Part shown: positions 1 to 12,191 of the stretch, piece by piece
Layout: the number at the start of each line of letters is the position of its first letter
How positions within the stretch are numbered: position 1 is the stretch's first letter
Assembly: GCA_031835245.1 (NCBI GenBank)
Contig: JAVKOQ010000021.1
Span: forward strand, 289,506-353,505
Length of the DNA stretch: 64,000 bases
DNA from: Balamuthia mandrillaris
Taxonomy: Eukaryota > Discosea > Longamoebia > Balamuthiidae
Reading direction: 5' to 3'
The notes under the pieces: model-generated
Database searches by the model: none
Seen by the model: only the letters and a program-made list of their open reading frames with translations
Told to the model about the DNA's origin: nothing
Program-made: the position numbers and the translations under genes

Positions 1-198
1 GTAACCGAAGCCGAGAAACAAATGATAGCCTGCCTTTTGAAGTTTCTGCAAAGGGCCAACCGCCGGTTGGTGGAGGAGAAAGCCCTCTTGCCGCCGGACC
101 ATCTCCCTGCCCTGGCCGCCTCTTTCCTGCTGGATGGCAAGTGGCTCCAGTACAAGAAGCCACCAGTGGTCAAACTAAAGGCCAAGTTTGTAATCTAA
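1..198 (+). CDS. C-terminal end of an unidentified protein (5' part outside window)
   Basis: The first frame is open from base 1 to a TAA at 196-198 and gives 65 residues rich in Leu, Lys and Arg. It reads like a helical, globular C-terminus ending in KLKAKFVI. Codon use is GC-rich and ordinary for the neighbourhood. It converges with the ankyrin gene on the other strand, whose stop lies about 77 bp away, so this looks like the true 3' end of a gene that starts left of the window. I do not recognise the family. Confidence 0.55.
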   Translation, partial: VTEAEKQMIACLLKFLQRANRRLVEEKALLPPDHLPALAASFLLDGKWLQYKKPPVVKLKAKFVI

Positions 199-274
199 CT
201 TTATCTAAAAAAAAATATGAAAACAATACAGAACGGGCCCACCAGATGATTGTACAAGTTTTGTGGAGCCTCAC

Positions 275-2226
275 TCACCCAACTTCTTTTAGCTTCGCTT
301 TGTGTTCCTCCTTTTCTTTCCCGTTTTGCCATTCATGACCGGTGCAATAAGGCTCCATAAGAGCGATATAATGTTGGTACTTTTGTGGGTTGGCATTGGC
401 CATTTCCCACACCGACTCGTAGTTGCTTTGGTACTTAAAGAAGGGGTCTGCGCCACCATCCCACAAGGTTTTAAAAGCATCGGCATAGTCGCTGTTCATT
501 GCGAAGGCAAGAGGTGGCCATCCATACTGCATATATTTGGAAGAGAGAGAAAGAGAGGGGAATGTTAGTTCTTCATATATCTCTCTTTCTACTTGTTTCC
601 TCCAAGCATGTGTTTGAACGAACCGCGTTACATCCATGAGGGTCAGCGCCCCGCGCTAAAAGTTGATTCAGCAATTCGTGACAACCATGGTAGGTGGCCC
701 GTATCAAAGCACTTTCTTGCTGTGCTTTCAGTGTATTAGAGGTTTTCGGGTAGGAGAGAGAGAGAGAGAGAGAGAGAGCCTCCTACACGGAATTGGGCAT
801 GGACATCGCTACCATGTTCAAGCAACAGAAGAGCTATCTCTATGTGTCGTTTGTCGATGGCTTTCAGCAGCGCAGTCTTACCATCCTACAGAGCCATCAA
901 GGCAAAGCAAACAACATGTGTGCTTGAGAAGAGCGAAAAGAGCAAGAGAGAGGAGCTTACTGTGTCCATAGCGAAAACATCCGCATGGTATTGAAGAAGA
1001 GCTTTCACGACAGATAGAGATCCGCTTGTGGCAGCAAAACTTAATGGTGTTGCGCCCTATATAGTTCATAAAGCATTCTAGGGTGATCACAAAGAAACCA
1101 ACAGATAAGAACAGCATTATAACAAACCGAAGAAGTCCAAAAGTTTGGAGTCGTCTTTCGCAGCAGCTTGTATACTCTCTTGAGAGACGGAGTTTTTGCC
1201 CCACATTCGTTTACAAGGCCATAGTGATGGGAGAGGAATTCCACTTCCTCCTTTCGCTTTGGGGTCACCTCCTCAAAGGTGTGCATAAAAGCACGTTTAT
1301 AGCCACAAGCATCAGCTGTATCCAAAGGAGTCTGGCCAAACTGACTCGGGAAAGGAAGAGAGAGAGAGAGAGTGAGACAGATGTTAGTTATGAGAGCAAC
1401 ACGCTACAAAACAAGCAAGCAAAATTAAAAAAACGTTGTTACGAAATGGCTTTGCGCCAGCTTCCAACAAGGCCGCAACGACTTCTCGATGTCCTCTGCT
1501 GCACGCCAGATGAAGCGCAGAGTTACCTGCCTGTGTGAGAGAACAGCGACAGCCCAAAAAAAGAAGGGGAAAAGATCGCTAATGAGATGAGGACGCTTTA
1601 AAGCGACACAAGCATGGAAAGAGCGGAAAGGAACGAACTCCAGTGACGGCATCGATGGCAGCACCACCTGCTAACAAGCACGTGACCACGTCTATATGGC
1701 CTCTATTGCTGGCGACCATCAACGGCGTGATTCCACTCTAAAATGTAAATAAGAAAATGCGCCGGGCAAAAAGGAAATAAGATGAAGAGGTTTGGAGGGA
1801 GAGGGAGAGAGAGAGAGGGAGAGAGAGAGGAAGAGCTCGGACTGACTTGGTTTGGAAGGTCGCAGGAACCGGTGGCCATGCGAGGCAGAAGCAGCTGAAC
1901 CATGACAGCATTACCCCAATAACTTGCTGCCCATAATGGAGTTATAGCCGCCTGTTGTTGTTTTCAAGGAGCGATGAGAACAAGAAGGAAAGGTGGAAAA
2001 ATAAGAAGAAAAGAAAGAGGGTTACAGGGCCAAAACAAAAGTTTGGGTCTAAAGCGTTTTCCTCCTCCCTGAGTAACGCTTCAAGGCGAGCTATATTGGC
2101 TTCTCCTCGTGTTGTGCACAGTTCGACGAGTCGCTTTTGGGAGTTGGTCAGCCCGTGTTGTTGTTCATCCACTCCTTGCTGCGTTTGTTTCTCCTTCTCC
2201 TTGTCCTTCTTCTTCTTCTTGAACAT
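275..2226 (-). CDS. Ankyrin-repeat protein
   Basis: Multi-exon gene read right to left. It starts with ATG at 2226 and a very Lys-rich N-terminus (MFKKKKKDKEKEK), followed by a short helical segment. At least six ankyrin-like repeats sit on separate exons: around 1860-1960 (AVMVQLLL), 1620-1735 (ITPLMVASNRGHIDVV), 1440-1535 (NSALHLACSRGHREVV), 960-1055 (ATPLSFAATSGSLSVVKALL), 785-890 (KTALLKAIDKRHIEIALLLL) and 640-720. A final divergent repeat (WPPLAFAMNSDYADAF) and a charged tail end at 275. A non-repeat insert of about 50 residues follows TPLDTADACGY at 1190-1325. Introns carry GA tracts on the top strand, which are CT in the sense direction. It has no catalytic domain, so a protein-binding scaffold is the likely role; the partner is unknown. 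Confidence 0.85.
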
Positions 2227-2692
2227 CTTTGTCGGTTCTATATTTTATTTTTTGATAAAATAATTCCCGGAAAAAATTCAAATGGGTTGCTCTGCAGCAA
2301 AACTGCGCAAAAAGCGAAGCAAAACAGGTCAACTTGTTCACATACCCGGAAGCCCAGTACGATCGAATCGAAAATCAAAAAAGTGATCGATCTACAAACA
2401 TTCAAAAAATACCGGAAAAATAAAACAAATTCGATCGAAGAAGAATAGAACCCACACAGAGAGAGAGGGAGAAGTCCGACTTCCCTGTTTTTTTTTTTGC
2501 AGTTCTTGCTGAACGGTCGTTTCCGTAACAAAAACTTCTCTCTTCTCCCCGCTTTGAAGAGAAGAGAAGCCAAGTTATTCCTCCACACGGAACAGATTAT
2601 TATTATTATTTCTTTGGAAGAAAAGGCGACGGAGAGGAAGGCGCTTTGCTTTATTTATTTTATTTTAATTGCCGAACCATCAGATCCTTAAA
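2227..2692. promoter_or_regulatory. Divergent intergenic region between ankyrin gene and HMGR
   Basis: This 466-bp stretch lies between two divergently transcribed starts. It is AT-rich (TTTTATTTTTTGATAAAATA near 2243) and has several GATCGA-type words near 2360-2440 (CGATCGAATCGAAAATC, GTGATCGATC, TTCGATCGAAG). No supported coding exon is seen. It probably contains both promoters and 5' UTRs. Confidence 0.4.
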
Positions 2693-4543
2693 ATGTCTGG
2701 ACAAGAACTTACTCCGTTGTACCAATGGGTAATCCTTTCATCATTTTCTTCGTTTGCTTCTTCTATTTTTTGTTGTCTTTCTTCTTCTTGCCATGCATTT
2801 TTAACCAAAAAAAAATGTTATTAGGGTTTTAGTTTGCGAACGCCAAAGTTTTTGGTGCCGCTGTTGAACAACAACCTCTTTGCTTTCGGCAAGGAGGCCG
2901 TCAGCAGCGGGCTTCCTCTGCCCGACGACCAGGACGAGGCTTTGGCCCACCACCACGACAACGACGGCAAATTACCACATCAGCTGCCTCCGCCCATCCT
3001 ACAAAAGAGAAAGAAGAAAAAGGCTCTTCCTGCTTCTGCTTCTGCTTCTCCTCCTTGTTCTTCCTCTCTTTCTTCTTCTTCTTCTTCCGATTCCACAAAC
3101 AACAACATTTTTCCTACTGAGCAACTCCCCTCTTCTTCTTCCTCTTCGTTTTCTCAAGATTTTGTGTCTTCTTCGTCTTCTGCAACAACAACACTCTCCT
3201 TATCACAACCTTCTCCTTCTTCTTCATCTTCGTGTTCTTCACCTTCTTGTTCTTCTTCCACACCTCAACAAACTACAACCACCACGACGATAACTGCTTC
3301 CTCTTCTACCTCTTCGTCCTCTTCGTCTTCTTCTTCTTCTTCTTCTTCACAACCCCTTTCGGAGCGTTCCGATGAAGACATTTTGCAAATGTTGAAGGAG
3401 GGCCGCATAGCTGCCCACCAACTAGAACACCAACTGCAAGACCTCCCTCGTGCTGTTCACCTCCGTCGGCTTCTTCTTGGTACACCCTCTTTCCTTTTCC
3501 TCCTTTTCTCTTCTCTCTTTCTCTCTCTTCTCTCTTCTCTTCTCCTTAACGTCTCTTTCATTTTTTAAAATAACAGCAAGCCAATTAGAGAGCCAACAAC
3601 GCGCAGAGGTAAGCCTATCCTCCTTACCAACCGCAGATATGGACTATGCGGCCGTGCAAGGCCGCTGCTGCGAGAACGTGATAGGCTACGTGCGCGTTCC
3701 TGTGGGCGTGGCGGGGCCTCTCCTTCTCAACGGGCAACAGGTGTACCTGCCGATGGCCACCACGGAGGGGTGCCTGGTGGCTTCCACGCACCGAGGCTGT
3801 AAGGCCATAACCGCGTCGGGAGGAGCCACTGCAGTTGTGGTTGGGGATGGAATGACGCGTGGGCCTTGCTTGAAACTGCCGTCGGCTGCGGCTGCTGCTG
3901 AGCTGAAGGAGTGGCTTGAAAGGGCGGAGAATAGAGCTCAAGTGGAGGCTGCCTTTAATTCAACCAGTCGGTTTGCTCGTCTAATTGATGTACGTTTCTT
4001 TCTTATTTTACTACCATTATTCTCCTCTTCTATTCTTTCTCCTTTTCTTTGCTCTGTTATTAACAAAGATTTAAAAACAACAGATAAAAACAGCAATAGC
4101 TGGAAGAAACCTATACCTTAGGTTCAAGGCCACAACAGGGGACGCCATGGGCATGAATATGATTTCCAAAGGCACCAACGAGGCCCTCGAGGTGATCCTC
4201 GCCCAGTTCCCCGAGGCCCATCTTGTCAGCCTCTCTGGCAACTACTGCACCGACAAGAAGCCCTCCGCCATCAACTGGGTTGAGGGCAGAGGCAAGTCGG
4301 TTGTCTGTGAGGCTGTTATCAAGGGAGAGATTGTGGAGACGGTGCTCAAGACCACGGTGGAGGCCATGGTCCAAGTCAACATAGATAAAAACCTGGTGGG
4401 CTCAGCTATGGCGGGTTCTGTTGGGGGTTTCAACGCGCATGCCGCCAATATTGTGACGGCTATGTTCATTGCAACAGGGCAGGATCCTGCTCAGAACGTG
4501 GAGAGCTCGAATTGCATCACTCTTATTGAACCGTAGGCTCCTT

Positions 4544-4586
<43 letters not shown>

Positions 4587-5029
4587 CACCTTTGCATTTA
4601 CTTTCGTTCTGTCGCTGTTACTCTTTTCTTTCTTTCTGTTCCGTTCTATCTTTTCTAATGTTTCCTTCCTTTGCTATCGCCCTTAGAACGAATGGAGGCA
4701 AGGATTTATATATGTCAGTGACAATGCCTTCATTGGAGGTGGGCACAGTGGGAGGAGGCACTCATTTGGGAGCACAGGCAGCGTGCCTCGACATACTCAA
4801 CGTGAAGGGAGCATCGCAAGAAAAACCGGGTGATAACGCAAGGCAACTGGCACGAGTCATCTGCGGTGGTGTGCTTGCTGGGGAACTTTCGTTGATGGCA
4901 GCTCTTGCAGGTTTGCACGCTCTCTCTCTCTCTCTAAAGCAAGAGGAGCTAACTTTGTTTTTTTCAAATAACGCAGCGAATCATTTGACACGAAGTCACA
5001 TGCAGCTCAATCGAGGAAACAAGTTGTGA
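2693..5029 (+). CDS. Hydroxymethylglutaryl-CoA reductase, no membrane domain
   Basis: Six exons can be joined in frame: 2693-2728, 2825-3479, 3577-3989, 4084-4532, 4687-4910 and 4977-5029, giving 609 residues. The enzyme reduces HMG-CoA to mevalonate, the committed step of isoprenoid and sterol synthesis. Class I landmarks are all present: [17 protein letters not shown], the TTEGCLVAS segment with the catalytic Glu, DKKPSAINW with the catalytic Lys, DAMGMNM (coenzyme binding, catalytic Asp region), TVGGGT, and the C-terminal [11 protein letters not shown] with the catalytic His. The N-terminal 250 residues are not the usual sterol-sensing multi-pass region. They form a hydrophilic stretch followed by a long Ser-rich linker (about residues 85-190, encoded by TCT/TTC repeats). 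The residue after LNR at the C-terminus is Gly, where human HMGCR has the AMPK-target Ser. A membrane-encoding upstream exon could have been missed, but only 466 bp separate this start from the divergent neighbour. Confidence 0.93.
4543..4582 (+). repeat. (CT)n microsatellite in HMGR intron 4
   Basis: About 40 bp of CT dinucleotide repeats lie just inside the donor of the 4533-4686 intron, on the sense strand of the gene. Confidence 0.9.
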
Positions 5030-5317
5030 GTGTGAGAAATTGGAATAGGCGGATGAACAAACAACACCACTGGCTCTATTTTATCTTTATTTTTGTAAGT
5101 TAATCAGTTATTATTTGTTGTGGTGTTGTTTTTGATGTTGGAGGAATGATGCCATTATTGATGGCAGTTTTGGTTGGATGGGCCACTCTAGTTTCTCAGC
5201 TATAAACGATGTTCCTCCCTTCCAGTTTTCTTTCTCTTCTCTGGATTTCTCTTCTTCTTGCTCTATTTAACACGCAGAGAAGAAAGCAACAAAAATGAAA
5301 TGGGGGAGAGAAGCACA

Positions 5318-8606
<3,289 letters not shown>

Positions 8607-9154
8607 GTTTTTTCCCTTTATGCCTCGGTATGGAATCGTAAAAGTCGACTGTGCCACGAAAGAAAGAAGAGGTGTGCAGGTTGGCTGACTGTTTTTTTCT
8701 TTTCTTTTTGGCGTTAGTGGGCAACCCTTGGTTTTCTTTTTAAAAAAAAAACAGTCTCTGTCACTTTGAAGAAACAAGAGGAGAGGAGGAGGAGGAGGGA
8801 AGACGAAGAAAAAGAAGCGGAAGAGGAAGAAGAGAGCGCTAAAATAAAATGTGACAAAAGTGACAATAGTTTCGCTTTAGTTTCCTTTTCTTTCTTCTTT
8901 GCCTTCTTTTATTCTCCCTTTTTGCTTCCCTTAGGATGCGAAAGAATTGTCGACGTTATTTGGATCCGCCAATCGGAATTCAAAAGTCGAAACATAATTA
9001 AACATAATCTTCCTAATCGGGTAGGTTCGTCAAAAACCCGATCTTCGTCAAATTATCGTATGCGGAAGACGATAATTGTTGATAAATGTTGTCGCCATAA
9101 ATATATCTCTTTGCTTTGATTTGGGTTTTTGCAGCCAAAGAGGCAAAAACAACA
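8607..9154. other. Divergent intergenic region, GH47 to rhamnose synthase
   Basis: This 548-bp region separates two divergent starts. It has purine-rich runs (GAGGAGGAGG at 8771-8820) and an AT-rich part near 8990-9110 with two small hairpins listed separately. TTTTTGCAG at about 9126-9134 looks like a splice acceptor, so the first exon of the right-hand gene may have an intron in its 5' UTR. Confidence 0.4.
9016..9077 (+). promoter_or_regulatory. Two tandem short hairpins upstream of rhamnose synthase start
   Basis: ATCGGGT at 9016-9022 is the reverse complement of ACCCGAT at 9036-9042. Immediately downstream, AATTATCGT at 9051-9059 is the reverse complement of ACGATAATT at 9069-9077, with a 9-nt loop. 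Both lie 80-140 bp before the ATG. They could be protein-binding palindromes or 5' UTR stem-loops; function is unknown. Confidence 0.35.
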
Positions 9155-9421
9155 ATGCAAGCTGCAGAGAAGAGGAGCGCTTCTTCAGGGGAGGGCGATG
9201 GTGTGGGGGGTGGGTTCTTGGTGTTTGGTCAATCGGGTTGGATTGGTTCGCAGGTGATCAAACTGCTGAAGGATGCCGGGGAGGTTGTTCACGCTGCTTC
9301 TTCCAGACTGGAAGACCGTGCTGCCATATTGAGGTTTATTTCGCCTCTGTCTCTGTCTCTGTCTCTGTCTCTGTCTCTGTCTCTGTCTCTGTCTCTGTCT
9401 CTGTCTCTGTCTCTGTCTCTG

Positions 9422-9489
<68 letters not shown>

Positions 9490-10525
9490 TTCCTCACTTT
9501 TGTTTGATTGCTTTCCTGTTTTTTTTAAAAGTGAGTTGGACTGCATGAAGCCAAAATATGTAGTGAATGCCGCTGGAGTGGTACCTTTCCTCGTCGCTCT
9601 TTTAACACAAAACAAAACTGTTTTCGTTTATACCCGCTCTATCTACTCTGACCAGACCGGACGACCGAACGTGGATTGGTGCGAAGATCACAGGCCAGAG
9701 ACCATTCGCGCGAACGTGCTGGGCACCATCAACCTCGCCGACTGTTGCTATCTGAGGGGCATCCACCTCACCAACTTTGCGAGCGGCTGCATCTACCAGT
9801 ACGACGAGCAGCACCCCATTGGTGGGCCTGGCTTTAAGGAAACAGACACGCCCAACTATTCGGACTCGTTCTATTCCACCACTAAAATTATCACCGAGCA
9901 AGTGAGTTCTTCGTTCTTCTTTGTTGTTGTTGTTCTTCTGCTGCTGCTGCTAATCTTCCATGCGAACATATGATGCACAAATAGATGTTGGTCAACTACA
10001 GCAACGTCCTCATTCTGCGCCTACGAATGCCTGTGTCTGACGACCTCCACCCACGCAGCTTCCTTACCAAGATCACCAGATACGAAAGGGTTTGACTCTC
10101 TGCTTCTCTATTTCGTTGTTGCTCGCTTTCTTGTTTCTCATGGCGATGGATAAAACGATCAAGGTGGTAAACGTGCCGAACTCTATCAGCATCTTGGCTG
10201 ACCTTTTGCCGATAGCTTTGGACCTTACCAAGAAGGAAAGGAAAGGCGTTTACAATTTCACCAATCCTGGGGCCATCTCTCACAACGAGATCCTTCAAAT
10301 GTACAAAGAGGTACCGTTCCTCCCATTGTAGCTGCTGTTGCTTGGTGCTGGCTGACTGATGCTTCTGACTGAATGCAGTACATCGACCCCGCTTTCACCT
10401 GGAAGAACTTCACGCTGGAAGAACAAGCCAAAATCCTCAAGGCTGGCCGTTCTAACAACGAACTGGTTTTTAATGCCCCCCTCTTATTTCTTCCACTCTC
10501 TTCCCTCCATTCCTGGGCGACTAAT

Positions 10526-10563
<38 letters not shown>

Positions 10564-10689
10564 TTAAAAAAGGATGTGAGCAAGCTGAGCGCCGAGTATC
10601 CAGATCTGCTGCCGGTGCGTGAAGCCATGGTCCTTTTGTTCAAGCGGATGAAAGCAGCAAATACGTCAGGAGAGGAAGAAGTAAAGTGA
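9155..10689 (+). CDS. UDP-4-keto-6-deoxyglucose 3,5-epimerase/4-reductase (UDP-L-rhamnose synthesis)
   Basis: Seven exons join in frame: 9155-9333, 9532-9580, 9656-9901, 9985-10089, 10164-10310, 10379-10465 and 10573-10689, giving about 309 residues. This is the short-chain dehydrogenase fold of plant NRS/ER (UER1), which finishes UDP-L-rhamnose. Visible landmarks are the NAD(P)-binding FGQSGWIGSQ near the N-terminus, NAAGV/TGRPNVDWCEDH across the second intron, the catalytic YSTTK (Tyr-x-x-x-Lys), LRLRMP, VPNSISIL, YNFTNPGAISHNEIL and YIDPAFTWKNFTLEEQAKIL. The match to the plant enzyme is continuous from memory. It stands alone, without the UDP-glucose 4,6-dehydratase domain that plants fuse to it in RHM, so a separate dehydratase should exist elsewhere. 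Intron 1 holds a large TCTGTC/CT satellite. Confidence 0.93.
9345..9485 (+). repeat. (CTCTGT)n hexamer array followed by (CT)n
   Basis: About 16 copies of the hexamer run through 9345-9440, then CT dinucleotides to about 9478, all inside the first intron. All three frames of the sense strand stay open through it because CT/CTG repeats encode Ser, Leu and Val. Confidence 0.95.
10515..10562 (+). repeat. (CTTG)n tetranucleotide repeat in last intron of the rhamnose synthase gene
   Basis: Consecutive TTGC units run from about 10528 to 10562, just before the acceptor of the last exon. Confidence 0.85.
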
Positions 10690-11056
10690 AAGTTGCTTTG
10701 CGTGTGGTTGGGGTGGTTGTCGAAGAAGAAAAGATGAGGAAAGAGCACTGCACGATGAGAAGAAAGAGGAAACAGCCAAATAGAAACTAGTTGAAGAAAG
10801 ATATTATAAAGCCCGAATTGTCTACATTTACAATACCAACAACACAAACAAGCAGAAGCAAAAGCCGCAGCAGCGTGATGCGCAAAACAAGGGGAAAGAA
10901 GTGAAGAAGAAAACCAAAAATAATCGGGTCTGGCAACAGTGAGAGAGAAAGCGAACTCACCAGAGGGTGAGTGAATCTTGTGGAGAAAGCCTTTCTGTAG
11001 GTTGACGAGGGCAGGGCAAGGAAGAAAAAGCTATTGGCAACGGCAAGGGGGATAAT
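10690..11056. other. Convergent intergenic gap, no gene seen
   Basis: This 367-bp stretch lies between the stop codons of the rhamnose synthase gene and the HMG-box gene. It contains a purine-rich run but no supported exon or RNA. Confidence 0.4.
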
Positions 11057-11731
11057 TTAGCTGGAGGACTCCTCGGACGACTCTTCATCCGCAGAACTGC
11101 CCCCTTTCTTCTTCTTATACTCCGCCAGCTGCTTCTCGTATCGTTTTTTGTCCTTCTCAGCCATGGCTTCGTACTTCTTCTTCTCTGCCTTGGTGGCTTT
11201 GTTCCACATCTTGCCGAGCTTCTTTCCGATTTCTCCAAATGCAATGTCGGGGTTTTCTTCCTTCACCTGGTCTCTGTGGGCAGCGGCGAAAAACATGTAC
11301 GACGACTTGGGCCTCTTTGGCTGGTCTTTATCCTTCTTCGCCTTCTTGCCTCCAGCCTGTTTGCCCTTCTTGGAGGCTGGGGCCTTCCGCTTTTTGGTCT
11401 CCTTCTGTTCCGCGAGGGCCTTCTTTCGGCTGCTTGCTCCTGCGGTCTTGTCATCAAATTCGAAGCGCTTAGGGGGTTTGCGGTCACGAGAAGGTCTGTC
11501 AATGGTGGCTGTGTGTTCCATTCGAAAGAAAAAAAAATTAATCTTTTGTTTTTCACTTCGCACAAAAAAATCAAGTAGTGGTCGCTCATCCGATTTATTT
11601 ATTTTTTTTCTGTGACCATCATCTTGGAAAAAAAAATGATGAAAGGGAAGGTCACACGTACGAGGAGCGGGGGCCTTGGGCTCCTTCTTGGTGGTAGTCT
11701 TTTTCTTTGTGGCGGCGTTCTCCGACGACAT
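11057..11731 (-). CDS. HMG-box chromatin protein
   Basis: Two exons. The first (11731 to about 11663) encodes a Lys/Ala-rich N-terminus starting MSSENAATKKK. The second begins near 11516 and runs to the stop at 11057. After a basic linker (RPSRDRKPPKRFEFDD, then a Lys-rich KKRKAPASKKGKQ region) there is a single HMG box near the C-terminus: QPKRPKSSYMFF, then NPDIAFGEIGKKLGKMW and KAEKKKYEAMAEKDKKRYE. An acidic Ser/Glu tail (DEESSEESSS) ends the protein. Total is about 177 residues. Single-box proteins with basic linkers and acidic tails bend DNA in chromatin, like NHP6 or HMGB, or the C-terminus of SSRP1. The RPSRD-containing segment is not part of a standard NHP6. Confidence 0.9.
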   Translation of the reverse strand: MSSENAATKKKTTTKKEPKAPAPRTCDLPFHHFFFQDDGHRKKINKSDERPLLDFFVRSEKQKINFFFFRMEHTATIDRPSRDRKPPKRFEFDDKTAGASSRKKALAEQKETKKRKAPASKKGKQAGGKKAKKDKDQPKRPKSSYMFFAAAHRDQVKEENPDIAFGEIGKKLGKMWNKATKAEKKKYEAMAEKDKKRYEKQLAEYKKKKGGSSADEESSEESSS

Positions 11732-12191
11732 TTGTGTGTGCAGGGGTATGTGTTTTTGTTTTGTTTTTGGTTCAACGGTTTGTTGTTGTTGTTGTGGTGT
11801 TGTTGTGGTTTGAAGGAAAGAAGAGAAAAGAAAGAAAAGAAAGCGAATAAAAAAAATGTGGAAAGAAAAGGTGTAGCGGAAGGGAAAAAGTGGTGGGTGG
11901 GCCGGCGCTTTGTGTTGGCCGTTGTTTCTAACGAATAGTTGGGGCTAACGGTTTATTGTGGGACAAACAAAGGCAAAAGGATCTTTTACGGCCAATAGAA
12001 ACGGATGAGGGCAGCGGCGGGAACGCTTCCCATTGGCTTGACAAACTCCGGTTAACGGCTAGTTTTTTGACCGTTGCACAGCTCTTCGCGGAGTTTGCTG
12101 GGAGGAGAAGGAAGAAAGAAAAAAGAACAGAACAGAAAACAGGTGCAAAAGGGTGTGTAATTATTATTTGGAGTAGGGGGAAAAAATGAGG
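11732..12191. other. Intergenic region upstream of HMG-box gene
   Basis: This 460-bp region lies between the HMG-box start and the stop of the next gene on the same strand. It has TG-rich and GAAAG-rich stretches and no credible exon, and probably contains the HMG-box promoter and the 3' UTR of the Cfp1-like gene. Confidence 0.35.

Noticed and set aside
9076-9615. Long open frames through the CTCTGT array (Ser-Val and Arg-Asp repeats)
   Set aside because: They are translations of a microsatellite inside an intron whose flanking exons join in frame without it.
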